Assembly: GCA_002360945.1 (NCBI GenBank) | Contig: DERO01000008.1 | Location: forward strand, 62,001 to 126,000 | From: Leclercia adecarboxylata | GTDB lineage: Bacteria > Pseudomonadota > Gammaproteobacteria > Enterobacterales > Enterobacteriaceae | Length of the DNA stretch: 64,000 bases | Direction of reading: 5' to 3' | Part shown: positions 9,853-20,233 of the stretch, in pieces | How positions within the stretch are numbered: position 1 is the first letter of the stretch | Layout of the letters: each line of letters opens with the position of its first letter | Notes under the pieces: model-generated | The model's input: the letters and a program-made list of their open reading frames with translations, nothing else | Told to the model about the DNA's origin: nothing | Database searches by the model: none | Made by a program: the position numbers and the translations under genes

Positions 9853-10956
9853 ATGAGTGACAGCCAGACGCTGGTGGTAAAACTCGGTACCAGTGTGTTA
9901 ACAGGCGGATCGCGCCGCCTTAATCGCGCCCACATTGTCGAACTGGTACGCCAGTGCGCACAGCTGCATGCCGCAGGGCACCGTATTGTGATTGTGACCT
10001 CCGGGGCGATTGCCGCCGGACGTGAGCACCTGGGCTACCCCGAACTTCCCGCCACCATTGCTTCCAAGCAGTTGCTGGCGGCGGTGGGGCAGAGCCGCCT
10101 GATTCAACTCTGGGAACAGCTGTTCTCTATCTACGGCATCCACGTCGGGCAGATGTTGCTGACCCGCGCCGATATGGAAGATCGCGAGCGTTTCCTTAAC
10201 GCCCGCGATACCCTGCGCGCGCTGCTGGATAACAACATCGTGCCGGTCATTAACGAGAACGATGCGGTCGCCACCGCCGAAATTAAGGTTGGCGACAACG
10301 ATAACCTCTCGGCGCTGGCCGCGATCCTGGCGGGCGCCGATAAGCTGCTGCTCCTCACCGATCAACAGGGGCTGTTTACCGCCGACCCGCGCACCAACCC
10401 GCAGGCTGAACTGATCACCGATGTGAAAGGCATTGACGATGCGCTGCGCGCCATTGCAGGTGACAGCGTGTCGGGCCTCGGCACCGGCGGGATGGGTACC
10501 AAGCTGCAGGCCGCCGACGTGGCGTGCCGGGCGGGTATCGACACTATTATCGCCGCCGGCAGCCGTCCGGGCGTGATTGGCGATGTGATGGAAGGTATTT
10601 CGGTTGGAACCCGTTTCCACGCCGAAGCCACGCCGCTGGAGAACCGCAAACGCTGGATTTTCGGCGCACCACCTGCCGGAGAGATCACCGTAGATGAGGG
10701 TGCCACCGCCGCGATTCTGGAACGAGGCAGCTCATTGCTTCCAAAAGGAATTAAAAACGTGACAGGCAACTTCTCCCGTGGTGAAGTGATCCGTATCTGT
10801 AATCTGGAAGGGCGCGACATTGCCCACGGCGTCTGCCGCTACAACAGCGACGCGCTGCGCCGTATTGCAGGCCACCATTCACAGCAGATCGATGCCATTC
10901 TCGGCTATGAGTATGGCCCGGTTGCTGTCCATCGCGACGATATGATTACCCGTTAA
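9853..10956 (+). CDS. proB: Glutamate 5-kinase ProB
   Basis: ProB catalyses the first step of proline synthesis, ATP-dependent phosphorylation of glutamate, and is feedback-inhibited by proline. The product has 367 residues, as in E. coli. The amino-acid-kinase domain (1-260) shows [21 protein letters not shown] and INENDAVA; a PUA domain fills about 276-360. It is spaced 10 nt from proA, forming the classical proBA operon. Confidence 0.98.
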   Translation: MSDSQTLVVKLGTSVLTGGSRRLNRAHIVELVRQCAQLHAAGHRIVIVTSGAIAAGREHLGYPELPATIASKQLLAAVGQSRLIQLWEQLFSIYGIHVGQMLLTRADMEDRERFLNARDTLRALLDNNIVPVINENDAVATAEIKVGDNDNLSALAAILAGADKLLLLTDQQGLFTADPRTNPQAELITDVKGIDDALRAIAGDSVSGLGTGGMGTKLQAADVACRAGIDTIIAAGSRPGVIGDVMEGISVGTRFHAEATPLENRKRWIFGAPPAGEITVDEGATAAILERGSSLLPKGIKNVTGNFSRGEVIRICNLEGRDIAHGVCRYNSDALRRIAGHHSQQIDAILGYEYGPVAVHRDDMITR

Positions 10957-10966
10957 GGAGCAGGAC

Positions 10967-12220
10967 ATGCTGGAACAAATGGGCGCCGCTGCCAAAGCCG
11001 CCTCGTACAAACTGGCGCTCCTTTCCAGCCGCGAGAAAAACCGCGTGCTGGAGAAAATCGCAGAGTATCTGGAAGCCCAGTCTCACGAGATTTTGCTCGC
11101 CAACGAGCAGGATTTATTAGAAGCCCGCCGCAACGGTTTGAGCGAGGCGATGCTCGATCGTCTGGCCTTAACCCCCGCGCGCCTGAAAAGCATTGCCGAC
11201 GACGTGCGTCAGGTGTGCAGCCTGGCCGATCCGGTCGGGCAGGTGATCGATGGCGGACTGCTGGACAGCGGCCTGCGCATCGAACGTCGCCGCGTGCCGC
11301 TGGGGGTGATCGGCGTAATCTACGAAGCGCGCCCGAACGTGACTGTTGATGTCGCCTCCCTGTGCCTGAAAACCGGTAATGCCGCGATCCTGCGCGGCGG
11401 GAAAGAGACCTGGCGCACCAACGCCGCAACGGTAAAAGTGATCCAGCAGGCGCTGGAGGAGTGCGGCTTGCCAGCCGGTGCGGTACAGGCAATTGAAAGC
11501 CCGGATCGCGCCCTGGTCAACGAGATGCTGCGGATGGACAAATACATCGACATGCTGATCCCGCGCGGCGGGGCAGGGCTGCACAAGCTGTGCCGCGAGC
11601 AGTCGACGATCCCGGTGATCACCGGCGGTATCGGCGTATGCCATATCGTTGTCGATGAGACTGCCGAGATCGAACCGGCCCTGAAGATCATCGTCAACGC
11701 CAAAACCCAGCGTCCGAGCACCTGTAATACGGTGGAGACGCTGCTGGTGCATCAGGCTATCGCTGACCGCTTCCTGCCTGCCTTAAGCCAGCAGATGGCG
11801 CAAAGCGGCGTCACCCTGCACGCCGATGCCAATGCGCTGACTCAGCTGAAAGACGGCCCGGCGAAGGTTGAAGAAGTGAAAGCTGAACAGTACGACGATG
11901 AGTTCCTGTCGCTGGATCTGAATGTGAAAGTGGTTGCCGATCTGGATGACGCCATCGCCCATATCCGCGCCCACGGCACTCAGCACTCGGATGCGATCCT
12001 CACGCGTACCCTGAGCAATGCCAACCGCTTTGTGAACGAAGTGGATTCGTCTGCCGTGTACGTGAATGCCTCCACCCGCTTCACCGACGGCGGCCAGTTT
12101 GGCCTCGGCGCAGAAGTGGCGGTCAGCACCCAGAAGCTGCACGCGCGCGGCCCGATGGGGCTGGAAGCGCTGACCACCTACAAGTGGGTCGGCTTCGGTG
12201 ACGATACCATTCGGGCATAA
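10967..12220 (+). CDS. proA: Glutamate-5-semialdehyde dehydrogenase (gamma-glutamyl phosphate reductase) ProA
   Basis: ProA reduces gamma-glutamyl phosphate with NADPH to glutamate semialdehyde, which cyclises to pyrroline-5-carboxylate. The 417-residue product has the ALDH-like fold with the catalytic cysteine in [12 protein letters not shown] (about 255) and the conserved [10 protein letters not shown] block. AAGGAG lies 6 nt before the ATG. It is the second gene of proBA, immediately before the c-di-GMP gene and thrW. Confidence 0.98.
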   Translation: MLEQMGAAAKAASYKLALLSSREKNRVLEKIAEYLEAQSHEILLANEQDLLEARRNGLSEAMLDRLALTPARLKSIADDVRQVCSLADPVGQVIDGGLLDSGLRIERRRVPLGVIGVIYEARPNVTVDVASLCLKTGNAAILRGGKETWRTNAATVKVIQQALEECGLPAGAVQAIESPDRALVNEMLRMDKYIDMLIPRGGAGLHKLCREQSTIPVITGGIGVCHIVVDETAEIEPALKIIVNAKTQRPSTCNTVETLLVHQAIADRFLPALSQQMAQSGVTLHADANALTQLKDGPAKVEEVKAEQYDDEFLSLDLNVKVVADLDDAIAHIRAHGTQHSDAILTRTLSNANRFVNEVDSSAVYVNASTRFTDGGQFGLGAEVAVSTQKLHARGPMGLEALTTYKWVGFGDDTIRA

Positions 12221-12227
12221 TCCCCTA

Positions 12228-12251
12228 CGCGGGCGGCGTCTGCTGCCCGCG
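12228..12251. terminator. Hairpin between proA and the convergent c-di-GMP gene
   Basis: CGCGGGC ... GCCCGCG is a 7-bp perfect stem with a 10-nt loop, directly before the convergent stop codon. It lacks a proper T-tract, so termination is only possible, not clear. Confidence 0.4.
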
Positions 12252-14885
12252 CTATCCTTGTGAATTCTGCTCCATCCGCTCCTGTGCCGCCGAGTCCAGG
12301 GCGGCGATTTGCTCCTGCAACGCTGCCAGGCTGAGCGGCCGGCTGATTAAATAGCCCTGAGTTTCATCGCACTTCATCATCATCAGCTTCTGCAGCTGCC
12401 CTTCGGTTTCCACCCCTTCCGCCGTAATACTCAGCGAGAACGCTTTGCCCAGGCCGATAATATTCTCGACGATGGTATTGGCGCTGTCGCTTTCCGGCAT
12501 GCCGTCGATAAAGGATTTATCCAGCTTGATGCCATCGAACGGGAAATTGCGCAGATAGCTCAGGGAGGAGTAGCCGGTGCCGAAATCGTCCATCAGCAGC
12601 TTCACGCCCAGTTTTTTCAGCGCCAGCATGATTTCGAGGCTGTTTTCCGGGTTCCACAGGGTGGCGTTTTCGGTGATCTCGATCTCCAGCCGGGCCGGAT
12701 CTAACTGCGACGCCTGCAGCGCATCCCTGATGCGGTCCACCACCTGCCAGGACTGGAACTCGACGGCAGAGATATTCACCGAGACAGAGAGGCCGTGCAG
12801 CGTCTGCTGCGCGTCCCGACAGGCGGTTTTCAGCACCCAGTCGCTGAGCGGAATAATCAGCCCGGTCTCTTCGGCCAGCGAAATAAACTGATCCGGCATG
12901 ATCAGGCCAAGCTCGGGGTGATCCCAGCGGATGAGCGCCTCCACGGCGATGATCCGCGACGAGTCATGGCCGTAGCGCGGCTGGTAGACCAGACGGAACT
13001 GCTCTTTTTTGATCCCGTCGCGCAGGCTCTCTTCCATCTCCCGGCGCTGCACCATCTGCTCGGCCATTTCAGGCATATAGAACACCCACCTGTTGCGCCC
13101 GGTGCTTTTAGCTTTGTACAGCGCGATATCCGAGAAACGCAGGAGCTCGCCCGCGTCGACGGCATCATGCGGCGCCATGGCGATCCCGATGCTGGCCCCG
13201 ATCACGATCTCATTCCCGTTGATCAGGAAGGGGCGCGTCAGCTCGGCAATAATACGTTCGCACAGGGTATCAATGTAGCGGCGGTCATGAATGTCGGAGA
13301 TCACCAGAATAAACTCGTCGCCGCCCTGGCGCGCCACCAGATCGTAATCGCGGATACAGTGCCGGAGCCTGGCTGAGACCTCATGCAGCACGGTATCCCC
13401 GGCGCCGTGACCGAACAGATCGTTGACCGGCTTAAACTTATCGAGATCGAGGCTGAGCATCGCCAGCGGATGCGCCTGCGTGGGCTGTGCCTGCAGCTTG
13501 CCTTCCAGAAACTCGCGCATCCGTACCCGGTTGGGCAGCCCGGTGAGTTCGTCATGACGGGAGAGATACTCCACGCGGGCCTGGGCTTCGACCTCCAGGG
13601 TGACATCCGTGGCGGTGCCCCGGTAGCCGGTGATTCCCTCCGGGGTGATAACCGGTTTTATCGCAATATGGCAGTAGCGCTGGTGGCCCATCGCGGAGAG
13701 ATAGCGGCAGTGCAGCAGGCGGCGATGGCCCGTCTGGCCGGGCTGGGTGATCCACTCCGCCAGCGACTGATTGTCTGCAGCCATGAAATCGCTGAGCGAG
13801 CGACCGATCCAGGCCGATATGCTATGCCCGGTAATGCCGGGAAAACGCTCGGAAAGCCAGGTAAAACGCAGCCCGGGATCGGTCTCCCAGATCCAGTCCG
13901 TGGTGGCCTCGGCGACGTCACGAAAACGGCGTTCGCTGGCGGTGAGCGCAAGACGGTTCTGCGCCAGCAGGTAGGTATTTTCATCATACATCCGCGCCTT
14001 TTTCAGCGCGTTGCGTCCCAGCATCAGGCCGGGGATCGCGGTAAAGAGCGCCAGCAGGACCAGCAGCGGCAGGATATAACGCAGCAACTCCCGCCCCGGG
14101 TTCTCGCTTTTCCACTCAAAAGTGATTTGCTGGCCATCAATGGGGAGCGTTGCCACCCCGCGTCGCCCTGCCAGTTTCGGGGCACCCTTATGCTGCACGC
14201 GTGTCTGAGCGATGCCGTACTCTTCCCCCAGCGCGACGAGCTTACGGTCATCCAGCACATCAACAAAGACCAGCACCGAGGCCGGGCCGGGAACAACCGG
14301 GATCCTGGCGTCGTCACCTGTGGTGATGCGTGCCGCGGCCACCAGCGCCGGATGGCCGCCCTTCATCACCACCGTACTGGACAGAGGGATAGCGTCCGGC
14401 TTGTCTATTTTCTGAATCAGTTCGGGCAGGGGATCGTCTCCCAGCCAGGATTGCAGAGAGGCTTTCACCAGCTTGCCGTCAATCACGCTATAGCGGGTCT
14501 GCCCGCTGCCGTCCAGCACGAACACCCCTTCGTACTCAAAATCGCGCCACAGCGAGGCGCCCATATTCTGGCGGTTATACGCCCAGTCGGTATCCACCCT
14601 CGGATGAAGATGCTGGTAGGCCTCACCCCACCAGGCATAGTCTTTGATATGGGTTGTGAGCGTATCCACGCGGTTATGGATCGCCTTTTCCAGCAGCATG
14701 GCGCTGTGCTTATCGCTGTCCTGATTGATGTTTCGCACGATGGTCAGCAGCGCAATAATGGCGATGATAAACAGCCCTGACAGCATGGCAACCATCAGCA
14801 GCAGGGCACGTTTGACAAAGGTTGCCGTTCGTTTAGGCTCCAGATCCGCGCCGGACAGGTCATCGGTGACAAAAAATTTATGCAT
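12252..14885 (-). CDS. Membrane c-di-GMP enzyme: CHASE4-PAS-GGDEF-EAL
   Basis: This 877-residue inner-membrane protein may make and/or break c-di-GMP. A first membrane helix lies at about 26-49 and a second at about 268-290. Between them is a periplasmic CHASE4-type sensor with the typical DYAWWGEAYQ block. A PAS domain follows (about 310-430). The GGDEF domain has an intact RQGGDEF at about 520 and an RxxD inhibitory site (RDYD) five residues before it. The EAL domain has EALIRW at about 648, DDFGTGYSS and TAEGVE. Both catalytic sets look functional, so the net activity cannot be read from sequence. It is convergent with proA and monocistronic. Confidence 0.92.
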   Translation of the reverse strand: MHKFFVTDDLSGADLEPKRTATFVKRALLLMVAMLSGLFIIAIIALLTIVRNINQDSDKHSAMLLEKAIHNRVDTLTTHIKDYAWWGEAYQHLHPRVDTDWAYNRQNMGASLWRDFEYEGVFVLDGSGQTRYSVIDGKLVKASLQSWLGDDPLPELIQKIDKPDAIPLSSTVVMKGGHPALVAAARITTGDDARIPVVPGPASVLVFVDVLDDRKLVALGEEYGIAQTRVQHKGAPKLAGRRGVATLPIDGQQITFEWKSENPGRELLRYILPLLVLLALFTAIPGLMLGRNALKKARMYDENTYLLAQNRLALTASERRFRDVAEATTDWIWETDPGLRFTWLSERFPGITGHSISAWIGRSLSDFMAADNQSLAEWITQPGQTGHRRLLHCRYLSAMGHQRYCHIAIKPVITPEGITGYRGTATDVTLEVEAQARVEYLSRHDELTGLPNRVRMREFLEGKLQAQPTQAHPLAMLSLDLDKFKPVNDLFGHGAGDTVLHEVSARLRHCIRDYDLVARQGGDEFILVISDIHDRRYIDTLCERIIAELTRPFLINGNEIVIGASIGIAMAPHDAVDAGELLRFSDIALYKAKSTGRNRWVFYMPEMAEQMVQRREMEESLRDGIKKEQFRLVYQPRYGHDSSRIIAVEALIRWDHPELGLIMPDQFISLAEETGLIIPLSDWVLKTACRDAQQTLHGLSVSVNISAVEFQSWQVVDRIRDALQASQLDPARLEIEITENATLWNPENSLEIMLALKKLGVKLLMDDFGTGYSSLSYLRNFPFDGIKLDKSFIDGMPESDSANTIVENIIGLGKAFSLSITAEGVETEGQLQKLMMMKCDETQGYLISRPLSLAALQEQIAALDSAAQERMEQNSQG

Positions 14886-15201
14886 TATTTACCCACTCTC
14901 TCAGGCATTTCTGTGTTCCGATCTCATTAATATCGACCTGTTCTGGCGGGGCTTGATTTCAAAAAGGTAAATTTGAAGATAGCCGATCCTAAAGGGAAGA
15001 GGAGAGATGACGCAGCTGGTGCGGGCAAAATGCCGCAAAATGTGACGAGTATGCGTTATGGAAGAACGAAAGAGGGGACTTAACCCTTTATTTCGTATGG
15101 TTTTTGCGCGTGTTGCTGTAAAAATCAACGACTAAAAGGTGAGGGGTTGACGGGGTGGGCGCTTTTTCTTACCCTTTTACACCGTAGTACCTCTCCTGAA
15201 A
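14886..15201. other. Intergenic region before thrW
   Basis: These 316 bases carry the leader of the c-di-GMP gene and the thrW promoter area. A possible -35 TTGACG (15147-15152) has a weak TACCCT at 15170-15175. Short open frames here look random in codon use. No other structure is seen. Confidence 0.5.
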
Positions 15202-15277
15202 GCCGATATAGCTCAGTTGGTAGAGCAGCGCATTCGTAATGCGAAGGTCGTAGGTTCGACTCCTATTATCGGCACCA
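15202..15277 (+). tRNA. thrW: tRNA-Thr (anticodon CGT)
   Basis: A complete 76-nt cloverleaf: acceptor GCCGATA/TATCGGC, D-arm AGCTCAGTTGGTAGAGC, anticodon loop TTCGTAA with CGT, T-arm with GGTTCGACTCC and encoded CCA. It reads as E. coli thrW. Its 3' part (15232-15279) is repeated at 26532-26579, marking it as the integration site of an island. Confidence 0.98.
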
Positions 15278-15279
15278 TT
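15232..15279 (+). repeat. Left attachment-type direct repeat (thrW 3' end)
   Basis: The 48 bp from the anticodon loop to 2 nt past the CCA recur at 26532-26579 with two changes (15246 G to T and 15253 G to A). The offset is exactly 11,300 bp. This copy completes the functional tRNA gene. Confidence 0.92.
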
Positions 15280-15308
15280 TAACTTGTTAATTCTCTTTTA
15301 TTTATTCC

Positions 15309-18300
15309 TTATGCACCCTTAAGTACGGCGTCAAAATCTGCACCATTCAAATCTGGTGATGTACAGAGCATATCTCTTGCCAGTGCGCGGCGGCGGTTAA
15401 GAAGCTCATCTAATGTCTCTTCAAATGTTGTAATTTCGCTGTCTCTTACCGTTGGGTAATACACAAATACATCTTTTGTTTGCCCAATTCGATATGCCCT
15501 GTCGGTTGCCTGATCTTCTTTGGCCGGATTCCAGCAACGGGTAAAATGAATAACGTGATTAGCTTTCTGGACGTTAACCCCAAAACCAACCGCGACCGTG
15601 GAGAGAATAATTACGCCGAAGCCGGGTTGAGCCTGGAAATCATCAATCAACCGCTGACGGCTGTTCTGGCTCTGACTTTTGGTGCTGGTATCACCATTGA
15701 TGATCACCGGACGGAAACCAAAACGCTGTTGAATAGCATGTTGGACTTCGCGCTGAAGATCGCGCAGCTCAGTAAAGATAATCACCTTGTCTTTACGGGT
15801 GTGTTTAATTTCATCCAGCGTTTTCAGCATCCAGTTAAGTTTTGGCGACCCTTCCCGATATCGAGGCTCAGGGTTAACAACTGCCGGGTGGGCGCATATG
15901 AGTTTGAGACGATGTAATAACCCTAACATTCCTGCACCTGCCTGCTGCATTCCCTCGCTGAGCGCCTGTTGTTGTTGCCAGTTTGCAATCGAAGAAAGAT
16001 ACAGTTGCTTTTGAGGGCCAGAAAGCGGCAGTTGCTTACAACTGACGACTTCGATTTTTTGTGGCAAATCACGCGCGACCTCTTCTTTGGTTCGGCGCAA
16101 TGTCTGCGGTTCGATCAACGTGCGTAAACTTTCCAGTCGTTCTGTATCTCGACCTGTTTCGTTCTCGATGGGGCGGACATAATGTTTGCCAAACTCATTG
16201 AGTGCCCCTAACAGACCCGGCTGAGCGAAATCAAAGAGGCTCCAGAGGTCTACAAGGGTGTTTTCGACTGGCGTGCCGGTGCATGCCACTTTGAATCTTG
16301 CTTGTATCGCATTGGCTGCATGAGTAATTAATGCCGCCGGGTTCTTTATTTTTTGTGCCTCGTCGCACACCATAATGGACCAGGGCTGGCGCGCCAGTGA
16401 AAATTCCTGATCGCGAAGCGTTTCGTAGGTTGTCAGAATAATTTTCGCCTCACCCTGCCAGCCGGGTTTGAGCAGATTTTTGATCCCCTGAGACTGCAGA
16501 TGAGCAGGAATAGCCTCTTTCGGGTATTTCACCGCTTTGATGGTGTCGCCATACAATTTCATCACCGAAATACCGGAGGTGTAGAAGAAATTGTCGAGTT
16601 CACGCTCCCAGTTATCCAAAAGAGATACAGGGGCAACGATGAGGCTTGGCGGCTCGTCTGGGAATTTTTCAATGAACCACACCAGGAAGCTCAGGATCTG
16701 CAGCGTTTTCCCCAGCCCCATATCATCCGCCAGCAAGCAGCCAGCCGTTTCCTGAGGTGAACGAAGAAAGAGTTGCTGGAGCCAGGCCACGCCTTCACGC
16801 TGATGGTCTTTAAGTCGGATATGCTCTTTAAGGCTCAGAGGAATTTCAGGTTCAGCATGACGTGCATTGAGGAGTGAATCGCGGCGTTGTTTGATATAGG
16901 CCGCTTCTTCAATGTTCTGTTCAATTTTGAGTACAGCCCGGGCGGCTTTTTCAACAGCACAGTCCTCTGATTCCTGTGCTGCCTTTTGCTGTTTTCCCCA
17001 GTTCTTACTGAACGTTTTAGCGGCATCTAGCGGCAGTTCAGTCTCATTCCAGGGGGAGATGATATGCGTTTCGCCAGATGCTTCTGCCTGGGTGATTCTC
17101 TCCTGCAGTTCATCGAAATGTTGCAGGTTTTCAGGTTGCCAGCTATCCAGTGTTTCTACTGAAAATGCGGAGAAGTCGATGCCATCAGGAAGCCAGTTTT
17201 CGCTTTGCGTCTTGGTCAGCCAGGGAGAGGATATTTTTTCGAACTCACCGATGCCAATGACGCGATCGCCATATTTACCGAGATCCAGGACATCGTTAAA
17301 TTCTTTCCCTTCGACCTCCTGTTGCCAGCGCGTCAGTAGTGACTGGCAATCGTGCCACTGTTGTTCAGTGAAATGACTCAGTTCCAGCTCGTAACCCTGC
17401 CAGGAACCCGCGGGCATTTGCGCGGCAACGCTGATCCCTACGGCCTGAACAAATTTTTCCAGTTCCCATGGAGCAGAGAAGAGGAATGTCACTTCAGGTT
17501 GCGGTATGGGAGAGACAGGCTCCAGTACCAGCGTAATATCGTCTATCTTGTTCTCATCATTTACACGGGGTTGAAGCCGGAAATGATGAAAGAAAATATG
17601 GGCATCAAACAGTGCCTGTTCATGTTCTTCCGGGGCAATAACACTGGCGGCATCTTCACCCAGGAAAGTATAGGGGTTGCGAACAAAGGAAAGCGCTTCA
17701 CTGCCGGCCACCCGACGACCTGGGATTGAGTGAATTGAATACAGGACTTCTTTTACTTCGGGAGGGATGATGACATGGCTGAGTTCGCCGTTCTCCCCGG
17801 GTATGCGATAGCTATCGTGAACCTGAGCGTTCTTATCAAAACTGCCGAGCCAGTTAGTGGGCTGGTCCTCGAAGTGTGGCTCAATCTCGATAACGGCAGT
17901 ATCAGCAATTGTTGCCTTACGCAGGCGTAATGATAACGACGTCGGTTTGATAACGTGCGTCTTTTCTAAGTAGTCATCAAATTTTGCAGCAGCATATTTT
18001 GCACATTTGCGAATAGCTGCCCATCCCAGCTGGTTAGTGGTTTCGCCAGGCGTCTGAAGTTGCTGGGTGCTAAGCTGCTCTATTGCTTGTAAGAGTGCCC
18101 AGTTTTCCCTCGATAACAGGTGCTGTTGATTTTCATAAGTAAAAATAGCGCCGGTACGACTGAAACGAATCGACTGGCGGGCAGAAATCGAAGTCCACTC
18201 CGCAATCCAGACACGAAAATCACTATCATTTAGCGCCCCTCGCGAACTCAGGCGTGCACGTAATGGTAATACCTCTGGGACGCCAATAAGAGGCAGGCTA

Positions 18301-18551
18301 CTGGAGTGTTCCTCGTCTTCCACCAGGCGATACAAAGCATCCCAGCTCAATAACCAGCGGTCTGTAAGTGATATCAGATAGTCTTCTTCGGCCAGTTGCT
18401 CAAGCCAGGATGCCAGCGCCCAAAGCTCTGAGTCATTAACCAAAGATTGCGGAAAACTGAGTCCGTTTTCCTCAATCTGGTACTGATTCTTCAGATGGCG
18501 TTCTATCTGATGACGGTTCCCCGCCAGTTTACTTAACAGACGTTTCAGCAT
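15309..18551 (-). CDS. zorD: ZorD, SNF2-family helicase-like ATPase of type I Zorya
   Basis: The 1080-residue product has a long N-terminal region (about 1-560) without recognised motifs, then a Swi2/Snf2 ATPase core. Walker A is LADDMGLGKTLQ (GLGKT at about 612-616). Walker B is DEAQ with Asp730 and Glu731. Motif III is CTGTPVENTLVDLWSL, and motifs V and VI end in QATDRAYRIGQT. ZorD of Zorya I is known as the DNA-acting effector (ATPase/nuclease) that degrades phage DNA. Its ATG shares one base with the zorC stop (TAATG). It is the last gene of the operon and ends 32 nt from the thrW CCA. Confidence 0.93.
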   Translation of the reverse strand: MLKRLLSKLAGNRHQIERHLKNQYQIEENGLSFPQSLVNDSELWALASWLEQLAEEDYLISLTDRWLLSWDALYRLVEDEEHSSSLPLIGVPEVLPLRARLSSRGALNDSDFRVWIAEWTSISARQSIRFSRTGAIFTYENQQHLLSRENWALLQAIEQLSTQQLQTPGETTNQLGWAAIRKCAKYAAAKFDDYLEKTHVIKPTSLSLRLRKATIADTAVIEIEPHFEDQPTNWLGSFDKNAQVHDSYRIPGENGELSHVIIPPEVKEVLYSIHSIPGRRVAGSEALSFVRNPYTFLGEDAASVIAPEEHEQALFDAHIFFHHFRLQPRVNDENKIDDITLVLEPVSPIPQPEVTFLFSAPWELEKFVQAVGISVAAQMPAGSWQGYELELSHFTEQQWHDCQSLLTRWQQEVEGKEFNDVLDLGKYGDRVIGIGEFEKISSPWLTKTQSENWLPDGIDFSAFSVETLDSWQPENLQHFDELQERITQAEASGETHIISPWNETELPLDAAKTFSKNWGKQQKAAQESEDCAVEKAARAVLKIEQNIEEAAYIKQRRDSLLNARHAEPEIPLSLKEHIRLKDHQREGVAWLQQLFLRSPQETAGCLLADDMGLGKTLQILSFLVWFIEKFPDEPPSLIVAPVSLLDNWERELDNFFYTSGISVMKLYGDTIKAVKYPKEAIPAHLQSQGIKNLLKPGWQGEAKIILTTYETLRDQEFSLARQPWSIMVCDEAQKIKNPAALITHAANAIQARFKVACTGTPVENTLVDLWSLFDFAQPGLLGALNEFGKHYVRPIENETGRDTERLESLRTLIEPQTLRRTKEEVARDLPQKIEVVSCKQLPLSGPQKQLYLSSIANWQQQQALSEGMQQAGAGMLGLLHRLKLICAHPAVVNPEPRYREGSPKLNWMLKTLDEIKHTRKDKVIIFTELRDLQREVQHAIQQRFGFRPVIINGDTSTKSQSQNSRQRLIDDFQAQPGFGVIILSTVAVGFGVNVQKANHVIHFTRCWNPAKEDQATDRAYRIGQTKDVFVYYPTVRDSEITTFEETLDELLNRRRALARDMLCTSPDLNGADFDAVLKGA

Positions 18552-20233
18552 TATTTGATCCAGTAGCGATGCGGTTCTTTAGTCACAGGAGTGAAACCGA
18601 GTCGAAGCAACTCTCTTTCTGTTATGTCGTCAGGTGCTTTGAGCTGAACGGACAGCACTCCACCTTTTTGTCGATTATCGCTGACGATGCACGAGGTGTT
18701 TTCAACCAGCCGCTGTATTGCTGTATCCCGCAATGGATTGATGATTTTGATGTCGGATACCGAGGCGGGTGAGGGCGCTTTTTTATCTACAAATTTGACG
18801 GGTTCTTCAGCCATCCAGCGGATACCTAGCTTGCGCAGTTCATCGTCGTATTTCAGCATCCAGCCGGTGATCCGGACTTTGTTATAACCTTCGGCTCGAG
18901 GAGCATGTGGTAGTCTCAAAATACAGCGTCCCTGGCTTTTTAAGTGAACGTTGATTTCCAGAGCCCCAGACTCAGGATTAAACGGAGCTTCGCCGATGCG
19001 ATAGGCATACATCGCGTTCCCCGTTCCGGAAAATTCAACGAAGATGTAATCGTTAATCTGCATGATCATGGCGTTATCGAAACTACGCCCGCCGCGCAGA
19101 TGGCTCAGCCGTCCACGATTCTCCTCGCGGAATTTCACAAAGTCGCTGCCACGATCGTGCCAGGCATCTGGCCCCATCACGATCCGGGTAAATCCCATCT
19201 GGTTAGCGAAACGTAGCCAATAGTGCAGTCGTGCCTGGTCAACATCGCCGTTTCCGCGAAGGAGTTCAAAGAAGTGCATCAAATCTTGTTTTGCCAGCCA
19301 GCCTCGCACCATCGCTGCGACGGGTTCAGAAACATACTGATGCCACTTATTCTGCTGACTCTTGAGCTGCGGGTTATCCCAGTATTCCAGCGCAGCCTGT
19401 TTCAGGGCAGAATGCGCTTGATCGCGATAGGTAGAATGGTAATAACGGGTCAGTGTCGCCGTCATAATGTCATCGCGAAAACGAACCCACTGCGCCGCCA
19501 GGCCTAACAGCCAACTGATTTTGTCCAGATATTGAGGATCGTCCAGAGTATCAAGCTGCGCCAGCAACACGGTGAAAATACGTTTCCACAACCAACTGCT
19601 GTCGGGGATTTGCGCTATTTTTTCTAATGATGATAAAGAGTTGCTCTCACCAGAAAGTAGCTGTTGGGATATTACACCGCCAGCCTGAGGCGTAAAAATG
19701 TCGTGGTAAAACTCAATGGTTTTCATCCACGACTTTTCTCTGCGAATTGCGGCTTTTACCACGGGGTATCCCCTGGCGATATGCCCACGCAGTACACACC
19801 AATGTGGGTTTACTTCTGGCGATTCATGTTTGTAGGCAAAATAACTTGAACAGAGTGCTGCCCAGTCCTTGCGTTTCAGCGTCCTGGATTCAATCTGTTT
19901 TTTGATAGCACTGTCGACATGGGGGAAGAAAGTATCATCCTCCAGTAATACTGGCCTGTCAGGATAGAGCGGATCGGTATCGGCGAGGCCATAAAACACC
20001 ATCCGCCACTCACGTTCAGTCAGTTCTTCCGCAAGACGAAAACGACGCAGGGCCGCCAGCCGCATTTCATGTGTAGGCGTGGGGATTTTCTCTGCTTTAT
20101 CAAAGCGCTTTTCCATCTCACGGCCAGCGGATTCCAGCGCATAGAAATCATTGCGCAGGTAATTATCATCTCGCTGGCTGGAAGAGAGCTTCGCTGCAAT
20201 TCGCTGTGATAGAGAACTCAGCGCGGGTGTCAT
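18551..20233 (-). CDS. zorC: ZorC, type I Zorya DNA-associated protein (EH_signature domain)
   Basis: The 560-residue product (ATG at 20233) overlaps the zorB stop as ATGA, which fixes the start; an in-frame ATG seven codons upstream is less likely. The C-terminal half has the EH_signature region (HYWLRFANQMGFTRIVMG and the GRSFDNAMIMQIND area). ZorC is required for Zorya I defence and binds DNA together with ZorD. No enzymatic motif is evident. The length agrees with characterised type I ZorC. Confidence 0.9.
   Translation of the reverse strand: MTPALSSLSQRIAAKLSSSQRDDNYLRNDFYALESAGREMEKRFDKAEKIPTPTHEMRLAALRRFRLAEELTEREWRMVFYGLADTDPLYPDRPVLLEDDTFFPHVDSAIKKQIESRTLKRKDWAALCSSYFAYKHESPEVNPHWCVLRGHIARGYPVVKAAIRREKSWMKTIEFYHDIFTPQAGGVISQQLLSGESNSLSSLEKIAQIPDSSWLWKRIFTVLLAQLDTLDDPQYLDKISWLLGLAAQWVRFRDDIMTATLTRYYHSTYRDQAHSALKQAALEYWDNPQLKSQQNKWHQYVSEPVAAMVRGWLAKQDLMHFFELLRGNGDVDQARLHYWLRFANQMGFTRIVMGPDAWHDRGSDFVKFREENRGRLSHLRGGRSFDNAMIMQINDYIFVEFSGTGNAMYAYRIGEAPFNPESGALEINVHLKSQGRCILRLPHAPRAEGYNKVRITGWMLKYDDELRKLGIRWMAEEPVKFVDKKAPSPASVSDIKIINPLRDTAIQRLVENTSCIVSDNRQKGGVLSVQLKAPDDITERELLRLGFTPVTKEPHRYWIK

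Noticed and set aside
13383..14780. A 465-codon plus-strand frame opposite the c-di-GMP gene
   Set aside because: It is the antisense shadow of a gene with clear CHASE4, PAS, GGDEF and EAL motifs; its own translation shows no domain and is rich in Arg, Gln and His.
14901..15128. A 75-codon minus-strand frame before thrW
   Set aside because: No Shine-Dalgarno, no conserved pattern, and it covers the thrW promoter area.
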